Below, piece by piece: positions 55,755 through 64,000 of a DNA stretch of 64,000 nt. Source of the DNA: Paenibacillus sp. JQZ6Y-1 (lineage in GTDB: Bacteria > Bacillota > Bacilli > Paenibacillales > Paenibacillaceae). The notes beneath the pieces were generated by a model. It did no database searches. It saw only the letters and a program-made list of their open reading frames with translations, and was not told the DNA's origin. Each line of letters begins with the position of its first letter. Within the stretch, counting starts at the first letter, position 1. The stretch lies in contig NZ_JBFDUZ010000001.1 in assembly GCF_040719145.1 (NCBI RefSeq), positions 2,170,001-2,234,000 on the forward strand, written 5' to 3'. A program made the translations under genes and the position numbers.

Positions 55755-56060
55755 TTATCTCTCAAAAGGAGTAAAGATTAATCTACTTAGTGGTATCTTC
55801 TTGCATTTTTTAGCCAATTGTATAATCTCGTCAATATGATCTATTTTCTCAAAATCAGTTAAGCGTTCTTTTAACATTTCAAGTTCAGATATGAGGTTAT
55901 TCATATTTGAACTTCCAAATACATCGTAAGTACAAGTTGCTAAATCCCCTAGCATTTTAAATTCTTGCTGATCATCCTGTGGTAAATAGTTCTCATTCCC
56001 TTCTCTTTCTATACTATCTAATCGCTTAGAATCGACAGACTCCAAAATAATTGTGAACAT
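55755..56060 (-). CDS. Hypothetical protein, immunity-like
   Basis: 101 residues from the ATG at 56060, which has GGAGG eight bases upstream. FTIILESVDSKRLDSIEREGNENYLPQDDQQEFKMLGDL is followed by a helical second half with NNLISELEMLKERL and HIDEIIQLAKKCKKIPLSRLIFTPFER. Cytosolic, acidic. It is the outermost gene of the AT-rich island and probably another orphan immunity gene; the family is not named. Confidence 0.65.
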   Translation of the reverse strand: MFTIILESVDSKRLDSIEREGNENYLPQDDQQEFKMLGDLATCTYDVFGSSNMNNLISELEMLKERLTDFEKIDHIDEIIQLAKKCKKIPLSRLIFTPFER

Positions 56061-56200
56061 ACATTCATCCTCCACATGCTTTTTTATCAAACATCATATA
56101 CCTTCTTATACATATTCATCAGCTGTAATTCGCTTCCAACTACGATATGAACTATAATAGACACCAACTCAAACCATACGTTGGAAAGGAGTTGTGCTAA

Positions 56201-56467
56201 TTGATCATTTATATCGTCATGGCATTGATGATGATTTCCGTAGCATTTATTGCATATCGCGCTTCTTCTCAGGGTCCAGAACATCATTTGGTTCAACATG
56301 CAACCATCATTATTGTGATTATTGCTGCTGCTTGGTTTTTGGTAAACGGTAATGACTGGATTGAGTGGGTACGAATCCGTTATACCTATACAGCGTTAGG
56401 CATTGTTTTCATTCTGTATGGCGCTTATGCAAAATATAAAGGCAATACAGATGGATATGGGCAGTAA
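56201..56467 (+). CDS. Small membrane protein
   Basis: 88 residues, TTG start with AAGGAG nine bases upstream. Three hydrophobic stretches: IIYIVMALMMISVAFIAY, HATIIIVIIAAAWFLVNG and TALGIVFILYGAY. It lies on the opposite strand to the toxin-relic island and marks its edge. No family is recognised. Confidence 0.65.
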   Translation: MIIYIVMALMMISVAFIAYRASSQGPEHHLVQHATIIIVIIAAAWFLVNGNDWIEWVRIRYTYTALGIVFILYGAYAKYKGNTDGYGQ

Positions 56468-56605
56468 AATTATATTCTTTTTCTACTTCGACAAAATAGC
56501 TAGGGGGAATGCAATTTCCTTCTAGCTATTTTCATTTCACGCTAAATCTTTATGTATACTCACGCCTAGCTATCTTTTGTAGATGATTCTTTCGAATTTT
56601 CCTAA

Positions 56606-56851
56606 TTATCTACAGCTGTTAAGGATTGTTCTGGCAATCTGTAAGCAAGTCATTTCACTAGCTGTAAATATGTTGCCGAATCTTGTGCGAAACACATGAA
56701 CGATTTCACGAGCTATATGATCTTCATTAAGCTTGTCATGACTACAAAGATAATTCTCAATCAATTTTATTTCTACTTCATACTCATCATCTGGTGCATA
56801 GGGAAACAGTTCAATAGGGTCCCAATCATCAATGATTTGCTTTATATTCAT
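56606..56851 (-). CDS. DUF1871 family protein
   Basis: 81 residues. GAGGAG lies eight bases before the ATG. IIDDWDPIELFPYAPDDEYEVEI is the family signature; the remainder is a short helical domain (NEDHIAREIVHVFRTRFG). Function unknown. In other Firmicutes it also appears next to toxin and immunity genes. Confidence 0.8.
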   Translation of the reverse strand: MNIKQIIDDWDPIELFPYAPDDEYEVEIKLIENYLCSHDKLNEDHIAREIVHVFRTRFGNIFTASEMTCLQIARTILNSCR

Positions 56852-57180
56852 GATTCTATCTCCTCTACAAGCTATCTATCGACCATTTCAAGGATTCGGA
56901 ATCGTCTGCATGGCTATGTCGTCATCATTGTTTTCCTCTCTTTTTTACATAACTCACTACAAAGTCTCCTATTTCATACTATATCCTCTTTTCCAATCAT
57001 GTACAGCTAATAACTTTTTCAATAAAAATTAATCACTCGCTCTTCTCCTTATTTCTCTTATCTCCTCCATTACCATTATCTATTTCCCATTCTTATTACC
57101 AACGAACTCATATTTATTCCGAAATTGCACATCGTGCTTCATACAACCAACCGTCCAGCCATTTGAACACCTAAATCACT
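56852..57180. other. Gene-free interval
   Basis: AT-rich, with pyrimidine runs; no gene, RNA or terminator is recognised. Confidence 0.4.
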
Positions 57181-57213
57181 AAATTACAAATTACATATCT
57201 CGTGTTAAAATAG

Positions 57214-57225
57214 GAACAAATGTTC
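57214..57225. promoter_or_regulatory. LexA (DinR) SOS box
   Basis: GAACAAATGTTC fits the Bacillus GAAC-N4-GTTC core exactly. It lies just downstream of a TAAAAT -10 (57206-57211; TTACAA -35 at 57184) and immediately upstream of the polymerase ribosome binding site. Confidence 0.88.
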
Positions 57226-57242
57226 TTACAGGAGTGATCATC

Positions 57243-58523
57243 ATGCAGATCGACTATTCTAAGCTTCCCCACTACAAGATTCTCTGCGTAGATCTGAAAT
57301 CATTTTATGCCTCTGTCGAAGCCGTCGAAATGGGGCTTGATCCACTTCACGATATGGTTGCCGTAGTTGGTGACATTACTAGGCGCGGCGGCGTGGTATT
57401 GGCAGCTTCCCCTGCGCTAAAGGAACGCTATGGGATTCAAACTGGAAGCCGACTGTATCAAATCCCTCCAGATGACCGCATACATATTGCCAAAGCGCGA
57501 ATGGGCTTATATCTCGAAAAGTCCATGCAGGTGACTCATATCTACCATCGCTTTGCTCCACTTGAAGCTATCCAAATCTATTCCATTGACGAAGCTTGGA
57601 TCAATGTAACCGGAGCCGAAAATCTATTCGGGCAACAAGGAATTCCAGCCACCGCACGGGATATTGCCATGATGATCAAGCGCGCCATTTACAAAGAGCT
57701 GGGCTTACTCGCCGCAGTAGGCATTGGTCCCAATAAGTTTCTGGCAAAGGTGGTATTGGATAACTACGCCAAGAAAACCGGGCTTGCCGCCATTCATTAT
57801 CCACAGATCAAAACATATCTCTGGCCGCTACCCGTACAACAGATCTGGGGCATCGGTCGACGGATGCAGCTCCATCTAAATCGCATGGCGATCTTCACAC
57901 TCGGCGACATTGCTAAAGCGCCGCTACGCATCTTGAGTAAACGATTTGGTGTGATCGGTGAGCAGCTATATTACCATGCTTGGGGCATCGACCATTCGCC
58001 CGTCATCGTCGACCCGCTCGCAGAAGCGCGGAAAGGCTTCAGTCACGGTATTACGCTTATGCGTGATTACCGACATGAAGAAGCAGCCGTTGTTATTTAC
58101 GAGTTGACGGATATGCTCGCTCGTAAGCTGCGACAGGTCCATGCAGCGGCGTTTACGATATCACTCTCGCTACGCTTCAGCCGCCGACATGACGTGCCTT
58201 CATTTAGCAAATCCACCTCTCTCTATTCGGCGACCAATCTCTCTCAACCACTCTATCTTGCCTGTATGGAATTACTGCTTCAAGACCAGACGTGTGCGCC
58301 GATTCGTCATATTAGCGTAAGCGTAAGTCATATGGTACATCAGGATGCAATTCAGGTAGATCTATTCGACGGTCTTCATCATAACAAGCTGTACCAGCTA
58401 GGGCTGACGACGGATCGTATTATTAACGAATATGGAATGCGCGCCATTATGCGGGCGGTGTCGTTGACACAAGCGGGTACATGGATGGATCGTTCGTTTA
58501 AATTAGGAGGGCATGATGAATAA
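57243..58523 (+). CDS. Y-family translesion DNA polymerase (UvrX/YqjW type)
   Basis: 426 residues from the ATG at 57243, with AGGAG eight bases upstream; a GTG nine bases earlier lies next to that site. Catalytic motifs: the first Asp in CVDLKSFYASVEAVE, and YSIDEAWINVTG with the Asp-Glu pair. Thumb and helix-hairpin-helix: VGIGPNKFLAKVVLD and IWGIGRRMQLHL. The little-finger domain carries a beta-clamp type end QVDLFDG. It copies past DNA damage. The SOS box and the downstream yolD partner match the uvrX-yolD arrangement of Bacillus. Confidence 0.94.
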   Translation: MQIDYSKLPHYKILCVDLKSFYASVEAVEMGLDPLHDMVAVVGDITRRGGVVLAASPALKERYGIQTGSRLYQIPPDDRIHIAKARMGLYLEKSMQVTHIYHRFAPLEAIQIYSIDEAWINVTGAENLFGQQGIPATARDIAMMIKRAIYKELGLLAAVGIGPNKFLAKVVLDNYAKKTGLAAIHYPQIKTYLWPLPVQQIWGIGRRMQLHLNRMAIFTLGDIAKAPLRILSKRFGVIGEQLYYHAWGIDHSPVIVDPLAEARKGFSHGITLMRDYRHEEAAVVIYELTDMLARKLRQVHAAAFTISLSLRFSRRHDVPSFSKSTSLYSATNLSQPLYLACMELLLQDQTCAPIRHISVSVSHMVHQDAIQVDLFDGLHHNKLYQLGLTTDRIINEYGMRAIMRAVSLTQAGTWMDRSFKLGGHDE

Positions 58524-58857
58524 CGAGTATCAAGATCGCGGAAACAAAAAATGGAGTGCGATGCTATTGCCTGAGCATCGGGATCGTCTGCGGCAGATGG
58601 CTCTGAATGAGCACAACATCAATCGTCCCACCTTGGATGCAGATCAGCAGGAAGAATTGAATCACCAGTTGCACACCTGCCTTGCAGAGCAGAGCCAAGT
58701 TCGGATTGTCTATTTTCAAAAGCAGGCATGGGCAGAGGTGATGGGGATCATTCAGAAGTGTGATATGCTACAGCGAATGCTCTATGTCATCGACTCTGAT
58801 CTACAAATCACTAAAGTTAGATTGCATGACATTCGAATGATCGAAACACTGTATTAG
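58513..58857 (+). CDS. yolD: YolD-like protein
   Basis: 114 residues. The start ATG overlaps the end of the polymerase gene by about ten bases behind GGAGGG (a second ATG follows at once). RGNKKWSAMLLPEHRDRL is the YolD signature, followed by QVRIVYFQK and a basic beta-rich end. YolD proteins accompany Y-family polymerases and are thought to regulate them, like UmuD. Same SOS control as the polymerase. Confidence 0.9.
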   Translation: MMNNEYQDRGNKKWSAMLLPEHRDRLRQMALNEHNINRPTLDADQQEELNHQLHTCLAEQSQVRIVYFQKQAWAEVMGIIQKCDMLQRMLYVIDSDLQITKVRLHDIRMIETLY

Positions 58858-58892
58858 ACAATGGTATCCTAGATAGAAGATGATGGGTGCAT

Positions 58893-58945
58893 CGATAAAC
58901 CAAGGCGTCACATGCTGAGATGTAGCGCCTTGGTTTATCGTTAAA
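58893..58945 (+). terminator. Terminator of the polymerase/yolD pair
   Basis: Perfect 15-base arms CGATAAACCAAGGCG / CGCCTTGGTTTATCG. The T-rich part is inside the end of the stem (TTTATCGTT), so the tail is weak. Confidence 0.7.
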
Positions 58946-59042
58946 ACTATTCTATATGTTATAGAATCAGGAGAGAAAATGCTTATACATTTTGATATTC
59001 CATCATAGGTGTTTCTACGCCAACGACTTAATGAATGTATAA

Positions 59043-59073
59043 TAAAAAAGACTGCCGAAATTTCTCGACAGCC
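59043..59073 (-). terminator. Terminator of the purine permease gene
   Basis: On the minus strand GGCTGTCGA pairs with TTCGGCAGTC (two G-U pairs), then TTTTTTATTAT. Confidence 0.8.
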
Positions 59074-59190
59074 TCATTCTATGATCTTTTACAGATAATC
59101 ATCTTGCTTCTTTGCTTATACCTGTATTGGTTCGTAGCTATCAATCATCGAAACATTCAAATCCAATGACAAAGCACCATACCTTACATT

Positions 59191-60489
59191 CTAGTGATCC
59201 AAAAACACCAACTGAATCAAGAACAACACCGCAAATACATAAAAGATCGGATGTACTTCTTTCCCTTTACCACGTAGCAGCTTTAGTACCGGATAGAAAA
59301 TAAATCCAAAACCAATCCCCGTTGCAATGCTATGCGTCAGTGGCATCAGGATAATAATTAGAAAAGCTGGAAATGCTTCTTCAAGGTCTTTCCAATTGAT
59401 CTTGCTCACGACACTGATCATAAAGTAACCAACAATGATCAGCGCAGGTGACGTGATCGCTGGAATACCGGAGATCACGCTGACGATTGGGGCAAAGAAC
59501 AAGGTGATTGCCAGCAGCACACTCACCGTAAGTGCGGTCAATCCGGTTCTACCGCCTGCAGCAACCCCAGTGCTGGACTCGATATACGCAGACGTTGGGC
59601 TGGTTCCGAGCAGGGAACCAGTCGTTGTTCCTACCGCATCCGCAAGCAATGCGCCACGGGAGCGTGGGAATTTGCCGTCTTTGAGCAGCCCTGCTTGCTC
59701 TGCTACACCAAGCATCGTACCAGTGGTATCAAACAAGGTGATCAGCAGGAACGTAAAGATAATCGTATACAGCCCATTGGAGAATACACCCGCCAGATCC
59801 AATTGGAAAGCGGTCGTTGCCAATCCGTGTGGCATGGACACAATCGATGCTGGTAACTGGAATAGACCGAGAATCCATGCTAGCACCGCCGTTACGACCA
59901 TACCGATAAACAGATAGCCTTTGACGTTATACGCCATCAGCACTACGGTAATCAGCAGACCGATAATCGTCAGATAGGTCATCGGTTGTGCCAGATTGCC
60001 GATGGTGATCAGATTGGATTCCGAAGCGATAATAATGCCGGAATTCTGCAATCCAACTGTTGTGATAAACAGTCCAATTCCCGCTGTAATGGCGTGCTTC
60101 AGACTTGCCGGAATCGCATCCAGCAGCATATATCGAAACGAAGTAACAGACAGAATAATAAACAAAATACCAGCAATGAATACCGCGCCCAAAGCAACCT
60201 GCCACGATACCCCATATCCACCGACAACACTATAGGCGAAGAAAGCATTCAGCCCCATCCCTGGTGCCAGTACAATGGGATAGTTCGACCACAATCCCAT
60301 AATGAGCGTAGCTACAATGCTAGCTAGAATTGTCGCAATGAACACACCATTAAAATCCATTCCTGTACTGCTCAGAATGCCGGGATTCACAATGACGATA
60401 TAGACCATCGTAAAAAATGTCGTCAGCCCCGCAATAATTTCAGTTGAAACGGTCGTGCCTCTTTCCTTGAGCTTAAACCAGTTGTCCAT
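59191..60489 (-). CDS. NCS2-family purine permease (AzgA/PbuG type)
   Basis: 432 residues from the ATG at 60489, with GGAGG nine bases upstream. It opens with FKLKERGTTVSTEIIAGLTTFFTMVYIVIVNP, then APGMGLNAFFAYSV, and TLFDTTGTMLGVAEQAGLL with DAVGTTTGSLLGTSPTSAYIESSTGVAAGGRTGL. These are the AzgA subgroup motifs for guanine/hypoxanthine/adenine uptake, with 12-14 helices in the membrane. It is a single gene with a strong promoter and a ~165-base leader. No purine riboswitch was recognised. Confidence 0.93.
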   Translation of the reverse strand: MDNWFKLKERGTTVSTEIIAGLTTFFTMVYIVIVNPGILSSTGMDFNGVFIATILASIVATLIMGLWSNYPIVLAPGMGLNAFFAYSVVGGYGVSWQVALGAVFIAGILFIILSVTSFRYMLLDAIPASLKHAITAGIGLFITTVGLQNSGIIIASESNLITIGNLAQPMTYLTIIGLLITVVLMAYNVKGYLFIGMVVTAVLAWILGLFQLPASIVSMPHGLATTAFQLDLAGVFSNGLYTIIFTFLLITLFDTTGTMLGVAEQAGLLKDGKFPRSRGALLADAVGTTTGSLLGTSPTSAYIESSTGVAAGGRTGLTALTVSVLLAITLFFAPIVSVISGIPAITSPALIIVGYFMISVVSKINWKDLEEAFPAFLIIILMPLTHSIATGIGFGFIFYPVLKLLRGKGKEVHPIFYVFAVLFLIQLVFLDH

Positions 60490-60658
60490 GTAAAGCAGCC
60501 TCCACGCCATCATTGATTCATGTCATTCCATAACCCTGAATCATCTATATCACTGCAATGCTGAAGCACTATGATTGTCGGCAGGATTCTGTTATGAAGG
60601 GTATGAATACAATCAAGGCATTCTATTGTAGAATTATTCGTTCTTTTGCACCTTACGA

Positions 60659-60687
60659 ATTTTAATGAAATTGACACGCCTTGTCAA
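60659..60687 (-). promoter_or_regulatory. Promoter of the purine permease gene
   Basis: TTGACA (60687-60682), a 17-base spacer and TAAAAT (60664-60659). Several CGAAT-type motifs around and upstream resemble half PurR boxes, but none is convincing. Confidence 0.85.
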
Positions 60688-60771
60688 TGAATATTCGACT
60701 TTTTTCGCGTTATTCACGAATGATTAAGGAATGATGTTCACTTTTTATTCGTTTTATTCGCTTAGAATAAC

Positions 60772-60816
60772 AAAAACCGGTAAAAAGTAGACGATATACA
60801 AACGTCTTTTTTACCG
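60772..60816 (-). terminator. Terminator downstream of the fucosidase gene
   Basis: ACCGGTAAAAAG-T-AGACG pairs with CGTCTTTTTTACCGGT; TTTTTG follows on the minus strand. It is about 250 bases past the stop. Confidence 0.8.
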
Positions 60817-60932
60817 GTGATTGTGTGTTTTATTCTTCCTGATCAGGTGCTATAGCGATAACAGCTCTACGATCATCATAAAAGTTTTGTAGATAGACGA
60901 ATATTGTATCTGATTCCTGTAATTTTGAGTCG

Positions 60933-61040
60933 ATTCTACTTTTAATTGAATGCTGCTTTTAAGTCGATTTTAATTTTTAGTTCATTCTAGTTTTCATTCT
61001 ATTCTACTGTTGATTGTATGCTGCTTTTGAGTGTATGTTG
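60933..61040. repeat. Imperfect 40-bp direct repeat downstream of the fucosidase gene
   Basis: Copies at 60933-60972 and 61001-61040 share most positions, including TGCTGCTTTT. They lie between the fucosidase stop and its terminator, in non-coding sequence. Confidence 0.6.
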
Positions 61041-61064
61041 CTTTGCATCCCGTTCTGTTCTGTC

Positions 61065-62534
61065 TTAATCCAGCTCTATTTTGAATACAACGGGAACGGC
61101 GCTTGTCATGGAGCTGGATCGAATGATCAATGCTTCCTCTGTTTGCTCCCATTGTACCGCTTCGTCCAATCCCAGCACATGTATCGTTTGAATGATACCA
61201 GCGAAGTGGGGAGACTTTGCTCGCAGCGATTCTATGCGAACCTCGCCATGATCTGGATAGACCAGCACCGTAGCATACAGAGTAGCCCCTTTACACGTAA
61301 AACGAATATCCTGCGACGTATACGGCTTCGGCTCGCTGTCGGTAAAATGTCCCTCCGTAATCGTCGTTGGTCCTTCGCCAGAAATGCGCCAATGTGTTGT
61401 ATCATAGATCGCCTCGCCATTGATACGCAGCCAGTCACCAATCTCTAGCAAAATTTGCCGATCTTCTTCTGGAATGCTACCGTCGGCTTTGGGGCCGATA
61501 TTGAGCAACAGATTTCCGTTTTTACTCACAATATCTACTAGATCGCGAATAATATCGACCGATGCCTTGTACTCATTATGCTCGGTATAGCACCATGAGT
61601 TTTTGGCGACAGCGGTATCCGTTTGCCAGTAGTATGGCTTGAGATCGGCAAACTGTCCCCGCTCCACATCCGGTATAGCAGTGCCAAACATAAAGGCATC
61701 GAACTTATAGTTAATCGCTACTGGTATGCCCCATTGTTGTGCTTTGTTGTAATAATAAGCGGCAAATGTACGCAGATACGGCTTGAAGGCAGTATGTTGA
61801 ATCCACCAGTCAAAATACAGCACTTTAGGCTGGTATGTATCTACAATTTCACAGGTGCGAAGCAGCCAATCTTCCAGAAACTCAGTGCTCGGTGCAGAAG
61901 CAAACAGATCATGATGATCTGGTTCCGGCTCAGCTGGCCAGTAAAAGTCGCCTAGCGCCAGCGGCTCATGGATATCCGATTCAAATTCCTTACCATGTGA
62001 CATGAAAAACCAATGCTCCGCTCGATGTGAAGACGCGCACAGAACCAGCTCCTGCTGCTCAAATGCCTGCTTCATCTCACCCAACAAATCGCGGTGCGGT
62101 CCCATATTGTAGGCATTGTAGGCGGAAAGCTCGCTTTTGTACATTTGAAATCCATCATGATGCTCAGCAACTGGCATGACATACTTCGCCCCTGCTGCCT
62201 TGAACAGCTCTGCCCATTCCTGCGCATCAAATCGCTCGGCAGTGAACAATGGAATAAAGTCCTTATATCCAAATTCGGTATGCTTCCCATATACCTCCAC
62301 ATGATGCTCATACGCTTTGGAACCCTGCATATACATATTGCGCGAATACCATTCACTTTCAAACGCCGGAACGGAATACAAGCCCCAATGAATGAAAATG
62401 CCGAATTTTGCCTGCTTGTACCATGATGGAACCTCAAATTGACTCAATGATGCCCATTCCTCTTTAAACGTACCGCTGGCAATGGTATCCTTGATTTGTT
62501 GTATATACGCATTACGATCCATTGGATTATGCAC
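61065..62534 (-). CDS. Alpha-L-fucosidase, GH29
   Basis: 489 residues. Start GTG at 62534 near AGGAAGG, or ATG at 62522. GH29 motifs: WYKQAKFGIFIHWGLYSVPAFESEWYSRNMY, AKYVMPVAEHHDGFQMY, the nucleophile Asp in VLYFDWWIQ, and NGNLLLNIGPKADGSIPEEDRQILLEIGDWLRINGEAIY. A C-terminal beta domain follows (~400-489). No signal peptide, so it cleaves imported fucosides in the cytosol. It is divergent from an AraC-type regulator that likely controls it. Confidence 0.93.
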   Translation of the reverse strand: MHNPMDRNAYIQQIKDTIASGTFKEEWASLSQFEVPSWYKQAKFGIFIHWGLYSVPAFESEWYSRNMYMQGSKAYEHHVEVYGKHTEFGYKDFIPLFTAERFDAQEWAELFKAAGAKYVMPVAEHHDGFQMYKSELSAYNAYNMGPHRDLLGEMKQAFEQQELVLCASSHRAEHWFFMSHGKEFESDIHEPLALGDFYWPAEPEPDHHDLFASAPSTEFLEDWLLRTCEIVDTYQPKVLYFDWWIQHTAFKPYLRTFAAYYYNKAQQWGIPVAINYKFDAFMFGTAIPDVERGQFADLKPYYWQTDTAVAKNSWCYTEHNEYKASVDIIRDLVDIVSKNGNLLLNIGPKADGSIPEEDRQILLEIGDWLRINGEAIYDTTHWRISGEGPTTITEGHFTDSEPKPYTSQDIRFTCKGATLYATVLVYPDHGEVRIESLRAKSPHFAGIIQTIHVLGLDEAVQWEQTEEALIIRSSSMTSAVPVVFKIELD

Positions 62535-62645
62535 ATCCTTCCTGTCCTGTCATTGCTCTCAGTATAGCGGAGCTAGGTAGGCGTTTGAATGTAGATTAAT
62601 AGCTGACTGATGTACAAAAATAGCATGGAGAGCAGGTTATGGGAG

Positions 62646-63494
62646 ATGGAACATCGCGCATTGCTGTCAAACTATTTGTCCAATCTAAAGGTAGAACTGA
62701 TCACTGCTAATCATAGTCTATGCGCACCCGATTGGCGGGAGCTGGATTACATACCGGATTACAGTAAGTTTTATTTCATCTGTGAAGGAGAGGGCTGGCT
62801 GAAGATTGGCGATCAGGAATACTATCCGCAGCCGGGAGAGCTATTTTTGATGCCCGAAGGTGTGAAGCAATCGTATTCATTCATTAATGAGCGTCCATTT
62901 CGGAAATATTGGTGCCATTTTACGGCGTATGCGGGTGGTATTAATTTGTTCAAGCTGCTCAATGTAAATCCGCAATGCCGTCCCCAACAGCCTGAGATAG
63001 TACAGCATATATTCAGCGAAATGGTTCAGTATGCGCATTCGCAGGAGGTGTATGCCCGCCTGCTTGCCAAAAGTAAAGTAACCGAGCTGATCAGTCACTA
63101 TATGATGAACCTGACAAGGAATGCCGACACCGTATCGCTCAAAAATGAGGCAGTTTTCCACAAGCTGACTATGGTGCTGGCTTATATCGACGAGCATATT
63201 ATGCAAAACATGACGATTGAGGAGCTATCGAGCATTCTCTATATGCACCCCAATTCGTTTATCCGCATGTTCAAGCAATATGTGGGGATGCCCCCCATTC
63301 AATATATTACTCGGCAGAAAATTGAAAATGCCAAGCAGATGCTCACCATGACCACGATGCCTATCGCCGAAATCGCGCATCAGCTGGGGTTTAACGATAC
63401 GTTTTATTTCTCAAAGCAGTTTAAGAAGTATACTGGGCTAGCACCGAGCGATTATCGAAAATATGTGCAGGAGCAGTCATGGGTCATGGAATGA
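62646..63494 (+). CDS. AraC-family transcriptional regulator
   Basis: About 282 residues from the ATG at 62646 (AGCAGG nine bases upstream); in-frame ATGs at 62610 and 62625 have poorer sites. The N-terminal cupin sensor has DYSKFYFICEGEGWLKIGDQEYYPQPGELFLMPEGV. The C-terminal double helix-turn-helix: MTIEELSSILYMHPNSFIRMFKQYVGMPPIQYITRQKIENAKQ, then PIAEIAHQLGFNDTFYFSKQFKKYTGLAPSDYRK. It probably senses a sugar and activates the divergent fucosidase gene; the start regions are about 110 bases apart. Confidence 0.93.
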   Translation: MEHRALLSNYLSNLKVELITANHSLCAPDWRELDYIPDYSKFYFICEGEGWLKIGDQEYYPQPGELFLMPEGVKQSYSFINERPFRKYWCHFTAYAGGINLFKLLNVNPQCRPQQPEIVQHIFSEMVQYAHSQEVYARLLAKSKVTELISHYMMNLTRNADTVSLKNEAVFHKLTMVLAYIDEHIMQNMTIEELSSILYMHPNSFIRMFKQYVGMPPIQYITRQKIENAKQMLTMTTMPIAEIAHQLGFNDTFYFSKQFKKYTGLAPSDYRKYVQEQSWVME

Positions 63495-63547
63495 TTGACA
63501 CCAACAATATCAGGGAAGCTTGTGCATGGTTCCTACTAAATAATGAA

Positions 63548-63606
63548 TAAAACCCGTTTGCTTGTCACTTTGGGAACTGATCCCTCGTGCAGCAGACGGG
63601 TTTTTA
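63548..63606 (+). terminator. Terminator of the AraC-type gene
   Basis: AAACCCGT-TTGCT pairs with AGCAG-ACGGGTTT, then TTTTATT. Confidence 0.8.
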
Positions 63607-63734
63607 TTCATTACAAGCTTATATATCGCCTATCATGTATCTATACGCGCAATCCTATCATCTTGAGGACTGCGTGACGTTTATTTGCCTATTCGACCTA
63701 CACTCTTCCATTCCAACCTTCTTCCAGTCCCATG

Positions 63735-64000
63735 CTATTCTACGCAATCTGAACTCAAAAGAATCTGTTTTTGCAATTCATCATGTATTTCATCAAACAC
63801 CTCATCCAGCGTGGATTCCATTACAATATCCTGCTGTTTGAGAAAAGACAGTACACGATCCGCACTTTTTCTAAATTCCACCGCAATTTTATCGTCTTCT
63901 GGACACTTCTCCATGATCGTATCCACAAAAATAGTGTAACTTTCGCAAAGAACATCCTGTGTAATCTCATCTTGTGGCAACAGCGGCAACCAAAAGCGCG
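63735..64000 (-). CDS. Hypothetical protein (partial, 5' end outside window)
   Basis: Open from the window edge to a stop at 63735, at least 87 codons: RFWLPLLPQDEITQ...SYTIFVDTIMEKCPEDDKIAVEFRKSADRVLSFLKQQDI, then acidic STLDEVFDEIHDELQKQ. Helical and cytosolic. No family is recognised and the start is not visible; TTG codons near 63989 could also begin it. Confidence 0.6.
   Translation of the reverse strand, partial: RFWLPLLPQDEITQDVLCESYTIFVDTIMEKCPEDDKIAVEFRKSADRVLSFLKQQDIVMESTLDEVFDEIHDELQKQILLSSDCVE

Noticed and set aside
60490-60660. Purine riboswitch before the permease
   Set aside because: The conserved junction and loop sequences are absent; only short unrelated stems are seen.

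Overview
The window looks like a chromosomal segment of a Paenibacillus-type Firmicute (Paenibacillaceae). The evidence is the Gram-positive GGAGG-type ribosome binding sites, the order hflX-ynbB-glnR-glnA and mutS-mutL-methyltransferase-miaA-hfq (a Bacillales arrangement), a GlnR box, a LexA (DinR) box, cre sites and a LicT-type antitermination regulon. No rRNA, tRNA, insertion sequence, prophage or CRISPR array was seen.

Layout. 1-2.2 kb: a truncated secreted glycosidase, an ASCH-domain gene and a small membrane protein. 2.3-19.1 kb, all on the minus strand: mutS, mutL, an RsmJ-like methyltransferase, miaA, hfq, a class A penicillin-binding protein, a DUF402 protein, hflX, ynbB, then the nitrogen operon glnR-glnA with its own promoter and GlnR operator. 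19.5-25.4 kb: a five-gene oligopeptide ABC importer operon (D-F-B-C-A). 25.5-31.4 kb: FUSC-type membrane protein, M32 carboxypeptidase, beta-carbonic anhydrase, PadR regulator, a glycine-rich membrane protein and a YxcD-type protein. 31.5-36.7 kb, plus strand: an aryl-beta-glucoside regulon (6-phospho-beta-glucosidase, LicT antiterminator, PTS IIBCA). Each gene has its own promoter and an RNA leader with an antiterminator overlapping a terminator.

36.8-45.1 kb, minus strand: a signalling region with two paralogous response-regulator/PP2C phosphatases. One of them heads an apparent operon with a Jag_N-FapA protein, a STAS anti-sigma-antagonist-like protein and a membrane HD-GYP protein that ends in an RsbW-like ATPase domain. 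It reads as a self-contained partner switch joined to a c-di-GMP phosphodiesterase-type enzyme, with no sigma factor beside it. A PhzF-type gene separates it from the second phosphatase, which has lost key motif residues.

45.4-56.1 kb: a secreted HEYGH metalloprotease-like gene, then a yyaL (thioredoxin-domain) gene interrupted by an 18-base insertion carrying an amber codon in its CxxC motif. Behind it lies an AT-rich island of small orphan genes resembling immunity proteins, mixed with decayed toxin C-termini and Rhs fragments. Two decayed copies of the yyaL 5' end sit in this island, each joined to an Rhs-like segment at the same point, so the island seems to have grown by repeated duplication of one yyaL'-rhs'-toxin-immunity unit.

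56.2-64 kb: a small membrane protein, a DUF1871 protein, an SOS-controlled Y-family polymerase with its YolD partner, a purine permease, an alpha-L-fucosidase with a divergent AraC-type regulator, and a gene cut by the window end. Family assignments come from reading motifs by eye; no database search was run.
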